Positions 1 to 9,000 of a stretch of 64,000 nucleotides of DNA are shown here, piece after piece. Position 1 is the stretch's first letter, and each line of letters begins with the position of its first letter. The position numbers were made by a program, and so were the translations under genes. The DNA is taken from assembly GCF_014195505.1 (NCBI RefSeq), contig NZ_JACIBV010000001.1, positions 6,572,001-6,636,000 on the forward strand, given 5' to 3'. Under the pieces are notes generated by a model. The model did not search any database. It saw nothing but the letters and a program-made list of their open reading frames with translations, and was not told the DNA's origin. Source of the DNA: Nonomuraea dietziae. Lineage in GTDB: Bacteria > Actinomycetota > Actinomycetes > Streptosporangiales > Streptosporangiaceae.

Positions 1-1
1 G

Positions 2-64
2 GTCAAGGAGAGCATGCGCTTCGCCCTGCCGCACGAGCTGCGCAAGGACCTTCGCGCGAACTAG
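2..64 (+). CDS. ispH: 4-hydroxy-3-methylbut-2-enyl diphosphate reductase (IspH), C-terminal tail only
   Basis: Only the last 20 codons and the TAG stop are inside the window. The tail contains FALPHELRKDLR, which matches the conserved end of IspH/LytB (E. coli IspH ends in a comparable VPKELRVDIRE stretch). IspH is the Fe-S reductase of the last step of the non-mevalonate isoprenoid pathway. The next gene, a DUF6542 membrane protein followed by a DNA-repair gene, is the neighbourhood usually seen beside ispH in actinomycetes, which supports the call. The body of the protein cannot be judged from here. Confidence 0.72.
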   Translation, partial: VKESMRFALPHELRKDLRAN

Positions 65-77
65 CCTCCATCACCTC

Positions 78-112
78 GAAAGCCCTCGTGCCCTAACCGG
101 CCGAGGGCTTTC
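78..112. terminator. Bidirectional terminator between convergent ispH and DUF6542 genes
   Basis: Perfect 11-bp arms GAAAGCCCTCG (78-88) and CGAGGGCTTTC (102-112) enclose a 13-nt loop. The arms end in A-run/T-run edges, so the hairpin can terminate both the plus-strand gene ending at 64 and the minus-strand gene ending at 141. Confidence 0.8.
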
Positions 113-140
113 CCGCTCCTTAGGGCGGTCGGAGGAGCGG

Positions 141-665
141 CTATTCGTCCGTGACGCGGGGCGTGCCGTACACCTTGGGCTCGAAGTAGCCCTCGGGCTC
201 GGGGGCGAAGGCCTTCTCCTTGCTGGCGCGGGGGCGCGGCACGTCCGCTCCTGCCCGCAGCTCCTCGCGCAGCTCGCGGACGTTGGCGGGCAGCCCGCGC
301 TTCCACGCGACGGCCAGCACCAGCGCCGAGCCGGCGAACAGCCAGGGCGCACCGGCCGACAGCGAGGTGAACAGGCCGAGCGCGAGCGCCTGCGCGAGCG
401 AGGCGTTGCCGAGCGCGCGGCCCAGCTCGACGATCAGCGTGGCCACGAAGAAGATCATCGGTGGCGTGACCACCAGCGACAGCAGTTCGCGCGGGTTGAC
501 CAGCGTGACGCCGACCAGGCACGAGCCGATGAAGGCGAGCCCCACGAGGATCGGCATGTCGAGCAGCGCGGCCAGCACGTAGCCGGCCAAGGTGCCGATG
601 AGGACGAGCGCGATGGCTCCGCGGGCTGTCAGCCTGACGGCCGAACGCCTGCCTTTGTCACTCAT
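141..665 (-). CDS. DUF6542 family integral membrane protein
   Basis: A 174-residue protein with a basic N-terminus, then hydrophobic helices at about residues 15-37, 39-57, 64-82 and 95-115, and a charged, proline-containing cytoplasmic tail from about 120. This four-helix plan with a hydrophilic tail matches the actinobacterial DUF6542 family, which is commonly encoded beside ispH and rmuC/xseA. No catalytic motif is visible and no function is established. The ATG at 665 gives a good membrane-insertion start with positive residues before helix 1. It runs opposite to ispH and is separated from it by the 78-112 hairpin. Confidence 0.7.
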   Translation of the reverse strand: MSDKGRRSAVRLTARGAIALVLIGTLAGYVLAALLDMPILVGLAFIGSCLVGVTLVNPRELLSLVVTPPMIFFVATLIVELGRALGNASLAQALALGLFTSLSAGAPWLFAGSALVLAVAWKRGLPANVRELREELRAGADVPRPRASKEKAFAPEPEGYFEPKVYGTPRVTDE

Positions 666-704
666 GAGCCCGCCCCCTTACCAGCGACCTGCCGCCATCG
701 TGCG

Positions 705-1973
705 TCAGGACAGGTCGCCAGCCAACTTACCGTTCGCGTGAGATATCAGAGACGAGGTTTCCAGCAGTTCGGGGGAGGCGAGGGGCCGCGGCAGGTGCTC
801 GAGCATGTCGGGGGGGTCGAGCTCACCGTCCACGACGCCCAGATCGTGCAGTTTGCGCGCCGTGACCAGCACCCTGCTCTCCAGGGAGCCGACCGTCTTG
901 TTGTAGGACTCCACGGCCCTGGTGAGCGCCTTGCCGAGCGACTCGACGTTGCGCCCGAGCGACGACAGCCGCTCGTAGAGCTCCTTGCCCAGCTCGAAGA
1001 CGGCGCGGGCGTTCTCGCTGAGCGCCGCCTGCTGCCAGGCGTAGTGCGCGGTGCGCAGCATGGTGATCAGCGTGGTGGGGGTGGCGATGTGCACGCGCTT
1101 GTGCAGCGCGTACTCGAGGAGCGAGGGGTCGCGCTCCAGCGCCGGTGCGAGGAAGGCCTCGCCGGGGATGAACAGCACCACGAACTCGGGCGAGGGGTTG
1201 AAGGACTGCCAGTAGGCCTTCGCGGCCAGGCGGTCGACGTGCTCGCGGACGTGCCTGGCGTGGGCGTCGAGCCTCACCGAGGCCAGCGACTCGTCGCCGG
1301 TCTCCGCGGCCTCCAGGTAGGCGGCGAGGGAGACCTTGGAGTCGACGACGATGTTCTTCCCGCCGGTCAGCCGTACGACCATGTCGGGACGGTGGGGGCC
1401 CTCGACGACCTGCTCGTCGAAGTCGCAGAAGCGCTGCATCCCGGCGATCTCGGCGACCCTGCGCAGCTGGAGCTCGCCCCACCGGCCTCTGGCCTCCGGC
1501 CGCTGCAGCGCCCGCACCAGCGCCGTGGTCTGGGAGCGCAGCTGGTCGTTGCTCTGCCTGACGTACTCCATCTGCTGCGTCAGCTCGGCGCGCGCGGCCC
1601 TGTGCCCCGACTCGGTGTCGCGCAGCTGGCTCTCGACCCGTGCCAGCAGGTCCTTCAACGGTTCGACCAGGTGCTCGACGGCCTGCCTGCGCTGGTCGAG
1701 GTCGCCGGTCGCCTCCGCCCTGCTGGCGGACATGCGGGTCTCAGCCAGCTCGAGGAAGCGGATGTTGTTGACGTCGAGGGCGCGCGTCGACAGCGACTGG
1801 AAGCGCTCGGCCAGCTGCTCCTCGACGTAGACGAGCTTGTCGGCGGCGGCCTTGGCGCGGGCGTCGGCCTCGGCCACGCGTACGGCGGCGCGGGTCCTGG
1901 CCAGGAGGAAGCCGACCGCGATTCCGAGTGCGAGGCCGATGAGGAGCGAGACGACATCCATTGTCCGCATCAT
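705..1973 (-). CDS. rmuC: RmuC family DNA recombination protein
   Basis: 422 residues. A single N-terminal membrane helix (about 5-25) anchors the protein and is followed by a long Ala/Glu/Arg-rich coiled coil (about 28-150). The RmuC core follows, with the family's VDSKVSL and WGELQLRR stretches and FIPGEAFL near residue 270. RmuC proteins limit DNA inversions at short inverted repeats in E. coli and are predicted to have a PD-(D/E)XK-like nuclease fold; the VDSKV segment is the expected active-site strand. Three closely spaced ATGs (1973, 1970, 1961) compete as the start. The first is listed, but MDVVSLL at 1961 would also give a complete anchor. Confidence 0.87.
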   Translation of the reverse strand: MMRTMDVVSLLIGLALGIAVGFLLARTRAAVRVAEADARAKAAADKLVYVEEQLAERFQSLSTRALDVNNIRFLELAETRMSASRAEATGDLDQRRQAVEHLVEPLKDLLARVESQLRDTESGHRAARAELTQQMEYVRQSNDQLRSQTTALVRALQRPEARGRWGELQLRRVAEIAGMQRFCDFDEQVVEGPHRPDMVVRLTGGKNIVVDSKVSLAAYLEAAETGDESLASVRLDAHARHVREHVDRLAAKAYWQSFNPSPEFVVLFIPGEAFLAPALERDPSLLEYALHKRVHIATPTTLITMLRTAHYAWQQAALSENARAVFELGKELYERLSSLGRNVESLGKALTRAVESYNKTVGSLESRVLVTARKLHDLGVVDGELDPPDMLEHLPRPLASPELLETSSLISHANGKLAGDLS

Positions 1974-2057
1974 TCCAGGGGGTCGTGGTCAAGGTCGTCC
2001 CGACACGCCTGCCGCATTCCGCTTGTGCGCGACGTCCACGTCACTCAGAGTACCCGT

Positions 2058-2789
2058 ATGGTCACCGGTCGGAAGATGATGGTCGCGCTAGCCGCCACGG
2101 TCGTCGTCGCGGCGCTCGTCGTCGCCGCCGCGGGAGCGGTCATCGCCGCCCGCGGGCGCGACACGGGACAGAGCGCCACCGCCGGCTCGCCCACGCAGCG
2201 CACGCTGGTCTGGGCGCCGGGCGCGTGCGTGAGCAGGAACGGGTCGAGGTTCGACCTGACCGCGTGCAACGGCGGCCACGCCGAGGTGCTGGCCCTGGCC
2301 GCCGACCCGCCAGGCCTCGACGGCTGCCCCGCCGACACCGACGAGATCGTCCGCGTGGGCAAGGGCAGGACCGCCTGCCTGCAGTACTTCCTCGACCCGC
2401 ACCCGGGCCGCCCCGGCGGTGGCGGCGGCGTCCCGCGCGCGGGCGACTGTCTCGGCCGCGACGGCCGCGAGGTGCCCTGCTCCACCAAGGGCTGGTACGG
2501 CAGAGCGGTGGCGATCGTCTCCCGCATGGACGCCTGCCCCTCGGGAACGCTCGACGCGCTGGCGATGGACGACAGCGTCGCCTGCCTGGGATCGGAGGGC
2601 CAGGTGCCGGTCGAGGGCGCGTGCGTGAGCGCGAAGGTGGCGCGGGTGTCGTGCGACTCCAGGCTGGCCTGGGCGAGGGTGACGGCCTTCGGGAAGTCGG
2701 GCGCCGACTGCCCTGAGGGCTCCGACCGTTACGTCACGGCACGAGGCGCATATCGGCCCGTGACCTGCCTGCACCTTCTGAGCAAGTAA
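2058..2789 (+). CDS. Cysteine-rich membrane-anchored extracellular protein, unknown function
   Basis: 243 residues from the ATG at 2058. A short basic N-terminus precedes one strongly hydrophobic helix (about 7-32), after which the chain is polar and glycine-rich with twelve cysteines, an even number that suggests six disulfides. Several cysteines recur in similar contexts (ACVS, ACLQ, DCLG, ACLG), suggesting an internally repeated disulfide-stabilised fold. The open frame extends upstream across the intergenic space, but the hydrophobic anchor directly after 2058 and the opposing rmuC start argue for this start. It ends 11 bp before ychF and may be co-transcribed with it. No known family is recognised. 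Confidence 0.65.
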   Translation: MVTGRKMMVALAATVVVAALVVAAAGAVIAARGRDTGQSATAGSPTQRTLVWAPGACVSRNGSRFDLTACNGGHAEVLALAADPPGLDGCPADTDEIVRVGKGRTACLQYFLDPHPGRPGGGGGVPRAGDCLGRDGREVPCSTKGWYGRAVAIVSRMDACPSGTLDALAMDDSVACLGSEGQVPVEGACVSAKVARVSCDSRLAWARVTAFGKSGADCPEGSDRYVTARGAYRPVTCLHLLSK

Positions 2790-2800
2790 ACTCGGGCCAC

Positions 2801-3877
2801 GTGAGCCTCAGTATCGGCATCGTCGGCCTGCCCAACGTCGGCAAGTCCACCCTCTTCAACGCGCTTACCAAGAGTGCCAACGCTCTCGCGGCCAACTACC
2901 CGTTCGCCACGATCGAGCCGAACGTGGGCATCGTGGGCGTGCCCGACGACCGTCTGGCGGTGCTGGCCAAGATCTTCGGCTCGGCCAAGATCCTGCCCGC
3001 GAAGGTCGAGTTCGTCGACATCGCGGGCTTGGTGAAGGGCGCCTCGGAAGGTCAGGGCAGGGGCAACCAGTTCCTGGCCAACATCCGCGACACCGACGCG
3101 ATCTGCCAGGTGATCAGGGTCTTCAGCGACCCCGACGTCACGCACGTCGACGGTGAGATCTCGCCCAGGCGCGACATCGAGACGATCAACACCGAGTTGA
3201 TCATGGCCGACCTGCAGACGGTCGAGAAGGCCATCCCTCGCCTGCAGAAGGAGGCGCGGACCAACAAGGACAAGAAGGCCGCGCTCGACGCCGCCGAGGC
3301 GGCACTGAGGGTGCTGGAGACCGGCAAGACCATCTTCGAGAGCGGCCTCGACCGGGGCGAGCTGCGCGAGCTGCACCTGCTGACGGCCAAGCCGTTCCTC
3401 TACGTCTTCAACCTCGACGCGGACGAGCTCGTCGACACCGCGCTCAGGCAGCAGCTGTCGGAGCTGGTGGCGCCAGCCGAGGCGGTCTTCCTCGACGCCA
3501 AGATCGAGTCCGAGCTGGTGGAGCTGTCCGACGAGGAGGCGCTGGAGCTGCTGCAGTCCGTCGGGCAGGAGGAGTCGGGTCTCTCGCAGCTGGCGCGGGT
3601 CGGGTTCGAGACGCTCGGACTGCAGACCTACCTGACGGCGGGTCCCAAGGAGACGCGCGCCTGGACGATCAGCAAGGGCGCGACGGCCCCCGAGGCGGCG
3701 GGCGTCATCCACACCGACTTCCAGCGCGGCTTCATCAAGGCGGAGGTCGTCTCCTTTGACGACCTGGTGGAGGTGGGCTCCATCGCCGGCGCCCGCTCGG
3801 CGGGCAAGGCCCGCATCGAGGGCAAGGACTACGTCATGCGCGACGGCGACGTCGTGGAGTTCCGCTTCAACGTGTGA
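2801..3877 (+). CDS. ychF: Redox-regulated ATPase YchF (Obg-related)
   Basis: 358 residues, the normal YchF length. The P-loop GLPNVGKST is at residues 8-16, the switch-II region DIAGLVKGASEGQGRGNQFL is present, and the specificity motif NLDADEL replaces the NKxD of GTPases, the mark of YchF's preference for ATP. The C-terminal TGS domain, which begins around the YLTAGPKETRAW segment, ends in GDVVEFRFNV. YchF binds ribosomes and modulates translation and oxidative-stress responses in bacteria. Translation starts at GTG 2801, 11 bp after the upstream stop. Confidence 0.97.
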   Translation: MSLSIGIVGLPNVGKSTLFNALTKSANALAANYPFATIEPNVGIVGVPDDRLAVLAKIFGSAKILPAKVEFVDIAGLVKGASEGQGRGNQFLANIRDTDAICQVIRVFSDPDVTHVDGEISPRRDIETINTELIMADLQTVEKAIPRLQKEARTNKDKKAALDAAEAALRVLETGKTIFESGLDRGELRELHLLTAKPFLYVFNLDADELVDTALRQQLSELVAPAEAVFLDAKIESELVELSDEEALELLQSVGQEESGLSQLARVGFETLGLQTYLTAGPKETRAWTISKGATAPEAAGVIHTDFQRGFIKAEVVSFDDLVEVGSIAGARSAGKARIEGKDYVMRDGDVVEFRFNV

Positions 3878-4018
3878 CCGGGTGGGCCCCGCTGAAAACC
3901 CCAGCCCGGCATGACCGGAACGGGTCCGGTACAACCGGGACAGTATGGGGCGTCAACCCCTTCCGGTTCTGGCGCGTCGAATCGTCACGGCGATTGCGCT
4001 GACTCGGGAGGACAGGTC

Positions 4019-4333
4019 ATGATCCGTCGCATGCTCAGGAATCGGCGTCCCACCACGCCCTCGCTGGCGAGCATCAGTCTGGAAGAGGAGCTGACCCTGC
4101 TCAGGGTGGAGCTGATGTACGGCCTCCGCGTCAGCAGGGAGGCCTATCTCCGCAGGAAGATGGAGGAGCGCGAGGAGGTGGTGCGTAGGATGCACCACCG
4201 CGACGCCCAGGCCATGCTCGCCGACCTGCGCCGCCGGCTCGACAAGGTGAAGCCCCAGGGCGACGCGCCGAGGGTGATCGATCTGCGAACTCGGCGGCAC
4301 CTGCGCTCGGTCGACGGGCCTGGCCCGGCCTGA
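4019..4333 (+). CDS. Small charged hypothetical protein (predicted helical)
   Basis: 104 residues starting at ATG 4019, with GGGAGGACAG immediately upstream as a strong ribosome binding site. The frame is open for another 36 codons upstream, but that part is Gly/Ser-rich and has no comparable site. Residues about 20-85 are an Arg/Glu-rich amphipathic stretch predicted to be helical or coiled coil (LEEELTLLRVELMYGLRVSR). No signal peptide or membrane segment. No family recognised. It lies between ychF and the secretion-like operon and could belong to either. Confidence 0.6.
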   Translation: MIRRMLRNRRPTTPSLASISLEEELTLLRVELMYGLRVSREAYLRRKMEEREEVVRRMHHRDAQAMLADLRRRLDKVKPQGDAPRVIDLRTRRHLRSVDGPGPA

Positions 4334-4666
4334 ACACCCCCGCTGACCAGGCCAGCTGTCTCCGGGAGGCGCGGCTTATACCAAATGCGCCGGTCGCGAC
4401 AGTGCCTATGCTCTTTGGACAGCAATCTCTGGCCGTCGGGTAATGCGGCCATGCCGTCTGGCCTGGTCAAATGCCAATTCCACAGGAATGGGGCAGGAGT
4501 CAGCACTTCGCCCTGTCATGCACACTCGGTTTGCCCCTGCGCGGCGATGCCTGCAGCATGGGCGTGGCTTTCCTGGAACAATTGGCGGGACTCGATAGGG
4601 TGACTGCTTCACCACGGATGATGCGACACCGCGCCAGCCGGGGGGATCGGCGCGAGCGGAGGCGTG
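4334..4666. other. Intergenic region upstream of the type IV secretion-like operon
   Basis: About 330 bp with no convincing gene. Its base composition is visibly less GC-rich than its surroundings, and the short open frames on both strands lack plausible starts and codon bias. It presumably holds the promoter of the operon beginning at 4667, but I cannot point to a consensus promoter. GGAGG at 4658-4662 is the ribosome binding site of the next gene. No tRNA-like cloverleaf was found. Confidence 0.5.
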
Positions 4667-5671
4667 ATGGCTCGTAGGTCAACCGTCCAGCACGATCCTC
4701 GGATCGCTGGCGACCCCGAGCTTTCGGCATACCCAGAGTTCGACCAGGCGCCCCCCGGCGCCAGACGCGGCGCCAAGCGCGGCGGGTGGTCGGGCGGCGG
4801 CGGACGCTGGCTCGTCTGGACCGGCCGCGCCATTCTCTGGGCGCTTATCGTAGTTATCGTGGTCAATGGGGTTCGTGCACCATTTGAGCGATTTACCGAG
4901 TCGGGCGCACCCGCGGCGAATGTGCCCACGGCGACAGGGCAGGCATTTCCCTCCGAGCGCGCCTCCGCGTTCGCGACCCAGTTCGCCAGCATCTACCTCA
5001 ACATGAAGTCCGAGGAGCTCGACACGCGCAGCAGGCAGCTGGCACCGTACCTGCAGTCGGACGAGGACCCGCAGTTCGGCTGGGACGGCTACGGGCGCAT
5101 GTTCGCCGCCAATCTCCAGCCGTTCGGCGTGGAGGTCGTCGACTCCAACAACGGGGTCGTCACGCTGGCCTTCCAGTCGGGCGCCCGCAGGTTCCTGCTG
5201 TCGGTGCCGGTCTACTACTCGGGCGGCAGGTTCGTGGTCTCGGGGCGTCCTGCGCTCCTGCCCGCGCCCGCCCCCGCCGACCTGCCGCAGGTGGCCCAGC
5301 CCGAGGGCGACGAGGCCGCCGAGGCCGAGCTCCGCCCGCAGCTACAGGGTTTCTTCAAGGCCTACGCCGACGGCAGCTCCGACCTGTCGCGCTACCTCGT
5401 GGCGGGCAAGAGCCTGCCCAGCTTCGGCGGAGCCTTCACCTTCGTCGAACTCAAGAGCGTCGTGGTGCCTGTGGGGGGTGCCACCAGAGAGATCCAGGCA
5501 GTCGTGGTGTGGGGCGTGCCGACCGGCGCGACCCCCTCGGCCACGCCCGGCGCCACCGACCCGAGCGCGGTCGGCGGCCGCCTCGAGCAGGCCTACCGCC
5601 TCACTGTCGAGAAGCAGGGCGACAAATGGTACGTCGAAGACATCCGCGGCGCCGGTCGGGCCGTTGGATAG
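4667..5671 (+). CDS. TcpC-like (VirB8-type) conjugal transfer membrane protein
   Basis: 334 residues. A polar cytoplasmic N-terminus of about 50 residues is followed by a single membrane helix (about 52-72, LVWTGRAILWALIVVIVVNG). An extracellular region then contains two NTF2-like modules separated by a Pro/Ala linker (around 200-215), each with the pattern FAxxFASIYLN / LQGFFKAYADG followed by beta-strands. This two-module plan is that of TcpC of the clostridial pCW3 transfer system, a VirB8-like scaffold. GTG 4664 is also in frame, but GGAGG (4658-4662) is too close to it; ATG 4667 has better spacing. First gene of an operon running to 15950. Confidence 0.75.
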   Translation: MARRSTVQHDPRIAGDPELSAYPEFDQAPPGARRGAKRGGWSGGGGRWLVWTGRAILWALIVVIVVNGVRAPFERFTESGAPAANVPTATGQAFPSERASAFATQFASIYLNMKSEELDTRSRQLAPYLQSDEDPQFGWDGYGRMFAANLQPFGVEVVDSNNGVVTLAFQSGARRFLLSVPVYYSGGRFVVSGRPALLPAPAPADLPQVAQPEGDEAAEAELRPQLQGFFKAYADGSSDLSRYLVAGKSLPSFGGAFTFVELKSVVVPVGGATREIQAVVVWGVPTGATPSATPGATDPSAVGGRLEQAYRLTVEKQGDKWYVEDIRGAGRAVG

Positions 5672-5715
5672 ACGCACGACCGCGCTGCTGATCGGTACCC
5701 CCCGGGAGGACCAGA

Positions 5716-5994
5716 GTGAAAACAATCATCCTGAACATGATCGAACTTGCGACGCCGTCGCCCGCCCCGACCGGCGTCAACACCGAGGGGCTCGCCGACT
5801 TCCTGCGCGCCTTCTTCGCCCCTCTCTTCCTCGTCGTCGTCTCCGTGGTCGCGCTGTTCTTCCTCTTCACGCGTGAGATCACGAGATTCGTACAGTTCCT
5901 GATTCTGGCCGTGGCGATCGGCGTGATCTTCTACGTTCCCAACATCATCGAGGTGACGGCCAAGGCGATCGCGGGGGCGCTCGGCATCAAATGA
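5716..5994 (+). CDS. TcpD-like small two-helix membrane protein of the secretion apparatus
   Basis: 92 residues from GTG 5716, preceded by GGGAGGA with 5-nt spacing. Two hydrophobic helices at about 33-52 and 60-80 are joined by a short charged turn (TREITRF), and the N-terminus is a Pro-rich lumenal stretch. Size, topology and position between a TcpC-like and a TcpE-like gene match TcpD of pCW3-type transfer loci. A pilin-like (VirB2) role is possible by topology but unproven. No catalytic motif. Confidence 0.6.
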   Translation: MKTIILNMIELATPSPAPTGVNTEGLADFLRAFFAPLFLVVVSVVALFFLFTREITRFVQFLILAVAIGVIFYVPNIIEVTAKAIAGALGIK

Positions 5995-6095
5995 GCACCT
6001 CTCCCTGTCGGTAACGGGAGGGTTGAGACCGCTCTGGGGCGGTCATTGAACGAGAGGCAGCGGCGGCTGCGAGCGAGGGCGGAGAGGAGGACCGC

Positions 6096-9000
6096 GTGGA
6101 CCTGCCTACCTATACGAACATCTGGCGCATCGAGAAGCGGCTGTACAAGCTGTACGACCTGCGGCTGCCCATGCCGCTCCCGATCGTCTGGATCGGCGTC
6201 TTCGTCGGCGTGCTCGCTCCTTGGTCGCTGTTGCTCTGGCTGGTGGGCATCTCCTTCGAGGCGCCGTGGCACGTGCTCTACCTGGTCCCGCCCGGCATCG
6301 TGACGTGGCTGTCGACCCGCCCCGTCATCGAGAGCAAGCGGCTCACCGAACTCCTGCAGTCGCAGCTGCGCTACATGGGCGAGCCGCGCTCCTGGTGTCG
6401 CCTCACGCCCTCGGGCGAGCCCGAGACCGTCGTCTTCTCCGGCAGGGTGTGGCGCGCCGCGCCCGCTCCCGTCCGCGTCAAGGCGCGCGCGGGGGCCCGC
6501 AGGCGCCAGGCCGTCCCCGTCGCCGACAAGGCCCGTGAGGTACGGCCCGCCGTCGCCGCCGCTGCCGCCGCCGCGGGGCGCGCTCCGGTCGCCGAGCCCG
6601 CCACCCTGCGCAAGGGCCTCGGTGGCGCGACGGGCCGCCGTCGCCGCGCCCTCGCGCCCGCTCTGACCCCCGAGACGGCTCAAGGGGCCGCGCTGCCGCA
6701 GACCGCCGCCTCCGAGCCCCTGACGCGACAGGACACGCCCTCCGAGGCCGCGGCGCAGCGCGGCACGCCGGTGGCACGGCAGGACACGGTCTCCGAGCCC
6801 GTGGTACGGCAGGGCGCGCGCTCAGGGACCGCCGCCCGGTGGGTGGAGCAGGATGTCGAGGCGCGTGAGGAGGCCCGTGAATCCTCCCGCGTGGCCGAGG
6901 CTCGTCTCGGGTCCGCCTCGGAGGTCGCTCTTCCCGGAGCCGTTTCCAGGGCCGAAGGGGCTCCTCGCGAGGCCGACGGGCCCCGTCCCGCGACCGCCTC
7001 CCGGTGGGGGTCGCGATCCGAGCCTTCAGAGGCTCCCACCCCTTCGCCCGCCAAGCCCATCGGCACGGAGGCGCTCCGGCGGCTGCGCAGGCTGGCCGCG
7101 ACCGCGGACGCCCCCACCCCCTCCGACCCCACCCCCGCCCTCCCCGCCGACCGCAGACCTGTCACGCCAAGACACACCCCCGAGATCACCCCGGGCTCCG
7201 TCACTCCCGGTTCTGTCACCCCCGGCACAGTCACCCCCGACCCGGTCGGCCCTGAGCTCGTCGGGCCTGAGCTCGCCACCCCGAGCGCCCTCGGCCCCGA
7301 GGCGGTACCCGCCGAACCCGGCGGCTCGCGGCCCGTGCGCGCCGAGGCTGTCGACCCCGACCTCGTGCGCGCCGAGGCCGCAGGACCTCAGCCCGTTGAC
7401 GGGGAGATCGCCGCGCCCGAAGACGCTCGTTCCGGGGATGCCCGTTCCGGGGCGGCCGGTCTCGAGGCGGCGGGTTCCGGGGATGCCCGTTCGGAGGCGT
7501 CCGCTCCGGAGGCGGTTCGTTCCGGGGATGCCCGTTCGGAGGCTGCCGGTCTCGAGGCGGCGGGTTCCGGGGACGTCCGTTCGGAGGCGTCCGCTCCCGA
7601 GGCGGTTCGTTCCGGGGACGCCCGTTCCGGGGCGGCCGGTCTCGAGGCGGCGAGTTCTGAGGGCGCGCGTTCTCGGGCGGCCGGGTTCGAGGTCGGGGCG
7701 TCCAAGGCGGTCGAGCCGGTGGCGGGCAAGGCAGGGGACATCGTGGACGTCGCCCAGGCCGAGGACCAGGCGCGCGATCAGCACCGCAAGGGACAGCCGC
7801 CGAGGACCGGCGCCGTCGTCCTGCCCGCCTCGCCGCGGGTGTGGCCGCCCACGCCTTCCGCCAAGCCGCCCACGCCTTCCGCCAAGCCGGCCTCGTCCTC
7901 CAAGCCCGTCACGCCCGTCTCCAAGCCCGTCACGCCCGTCTCCAAGCCCGTCACGCCCGTCTCGAAGCCGCGCGTCCTGCCCTCGATCGCCCAGGGCCTG
8001 CCGACGCCCGCCGAGAGTCAGGACGGCCCCGCCCAACCGGCGTCCCCGGCCACGCCGAGGCCCATCGCCTCGACGCCCAAGCCGCCCCCCATGACACCCC
8101 CTCGGGGCGCCCCGCTCAGGAGCGCGCCGCCGACGGACACGCCCCCCAGGGCCACCCCGTCCAGGGCCATCCCGTCCAGGCCCACGCCGCCCACGAGCAC
8201 GCCGTCCAAGGCCACCCCGCCCGCGAGCGCGCCGTCCAAGGCCACCCCGCCCGCGAGCGCGCCGCCCGCCGGCACGCCATCCAGGACCGCGGCGGAGCTG
8301 CCCAAGGGGCAGCCGCCTCCGCTCTCCATCAGGGCCGTCCCCACCGCGGGCGCCCCGACCACTCCTGCCAACCCCGGCGCGGCCGTCCCCGGACCCCGCA
8401 ACGAGGCCAGGGTGCGCAGGGTCGAGTCCGTGGTCGGACGCGACTCCTCAGGCGGCTGGCGCAGGCTCGCCCAGGTGGTCGTCGGCGGTGGCGGCAGCCG
8501 TACGGACGGGTCTGAGATCGACGAGGCGCGCACGCGCGCGGTCTTCGGCGGCAGCAGACGGGTCGTGGTGCTCGGGTGCACGGGCGGCGCGGGACAGAGC
8601 ACCACCGCGCTGATGCTCGGCCACACCTTCGCCCACTACCGTGACGACCGGGTGCTCGCGGTCGACGCGAGCACCGGCGGCACCACACTGACCAGCCGCA
8701 TCAAGGTCGACTCGCCCGAGACGCTGACGAGCCTGCTGTCGGGGCTCGACCAGATCAGCGGCTACCTGAGCATGCGGGCCTTCACCACCCGCACGGGCAG
8801 CGGGCTCGAGGTCGTCGCGGCCGACACCGACATCGGCGCCGAGCAGCGTCTGGCCGACCGCACGCTCTACTCCGACCACCGGCTCGGGCAGGCGATGCGG
8901 CTGCTCGACCATCACTACAAGCTGGCCGTCATCGATCCCGCCCCTGCTCTGGCCGCGCGGGTCCTGCCGTACGCCGACCAGTTGGTGCTGGTGGTGCCGG

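Noticed and set aside
4334..4666. tRNA, attachment site or small gene in the gap before the T4SS-like operon
   Set aside because: No cloverleaf, no direct repeat matching the other end of the locus (around 15950-16450), and the small frames lack initiation signals.
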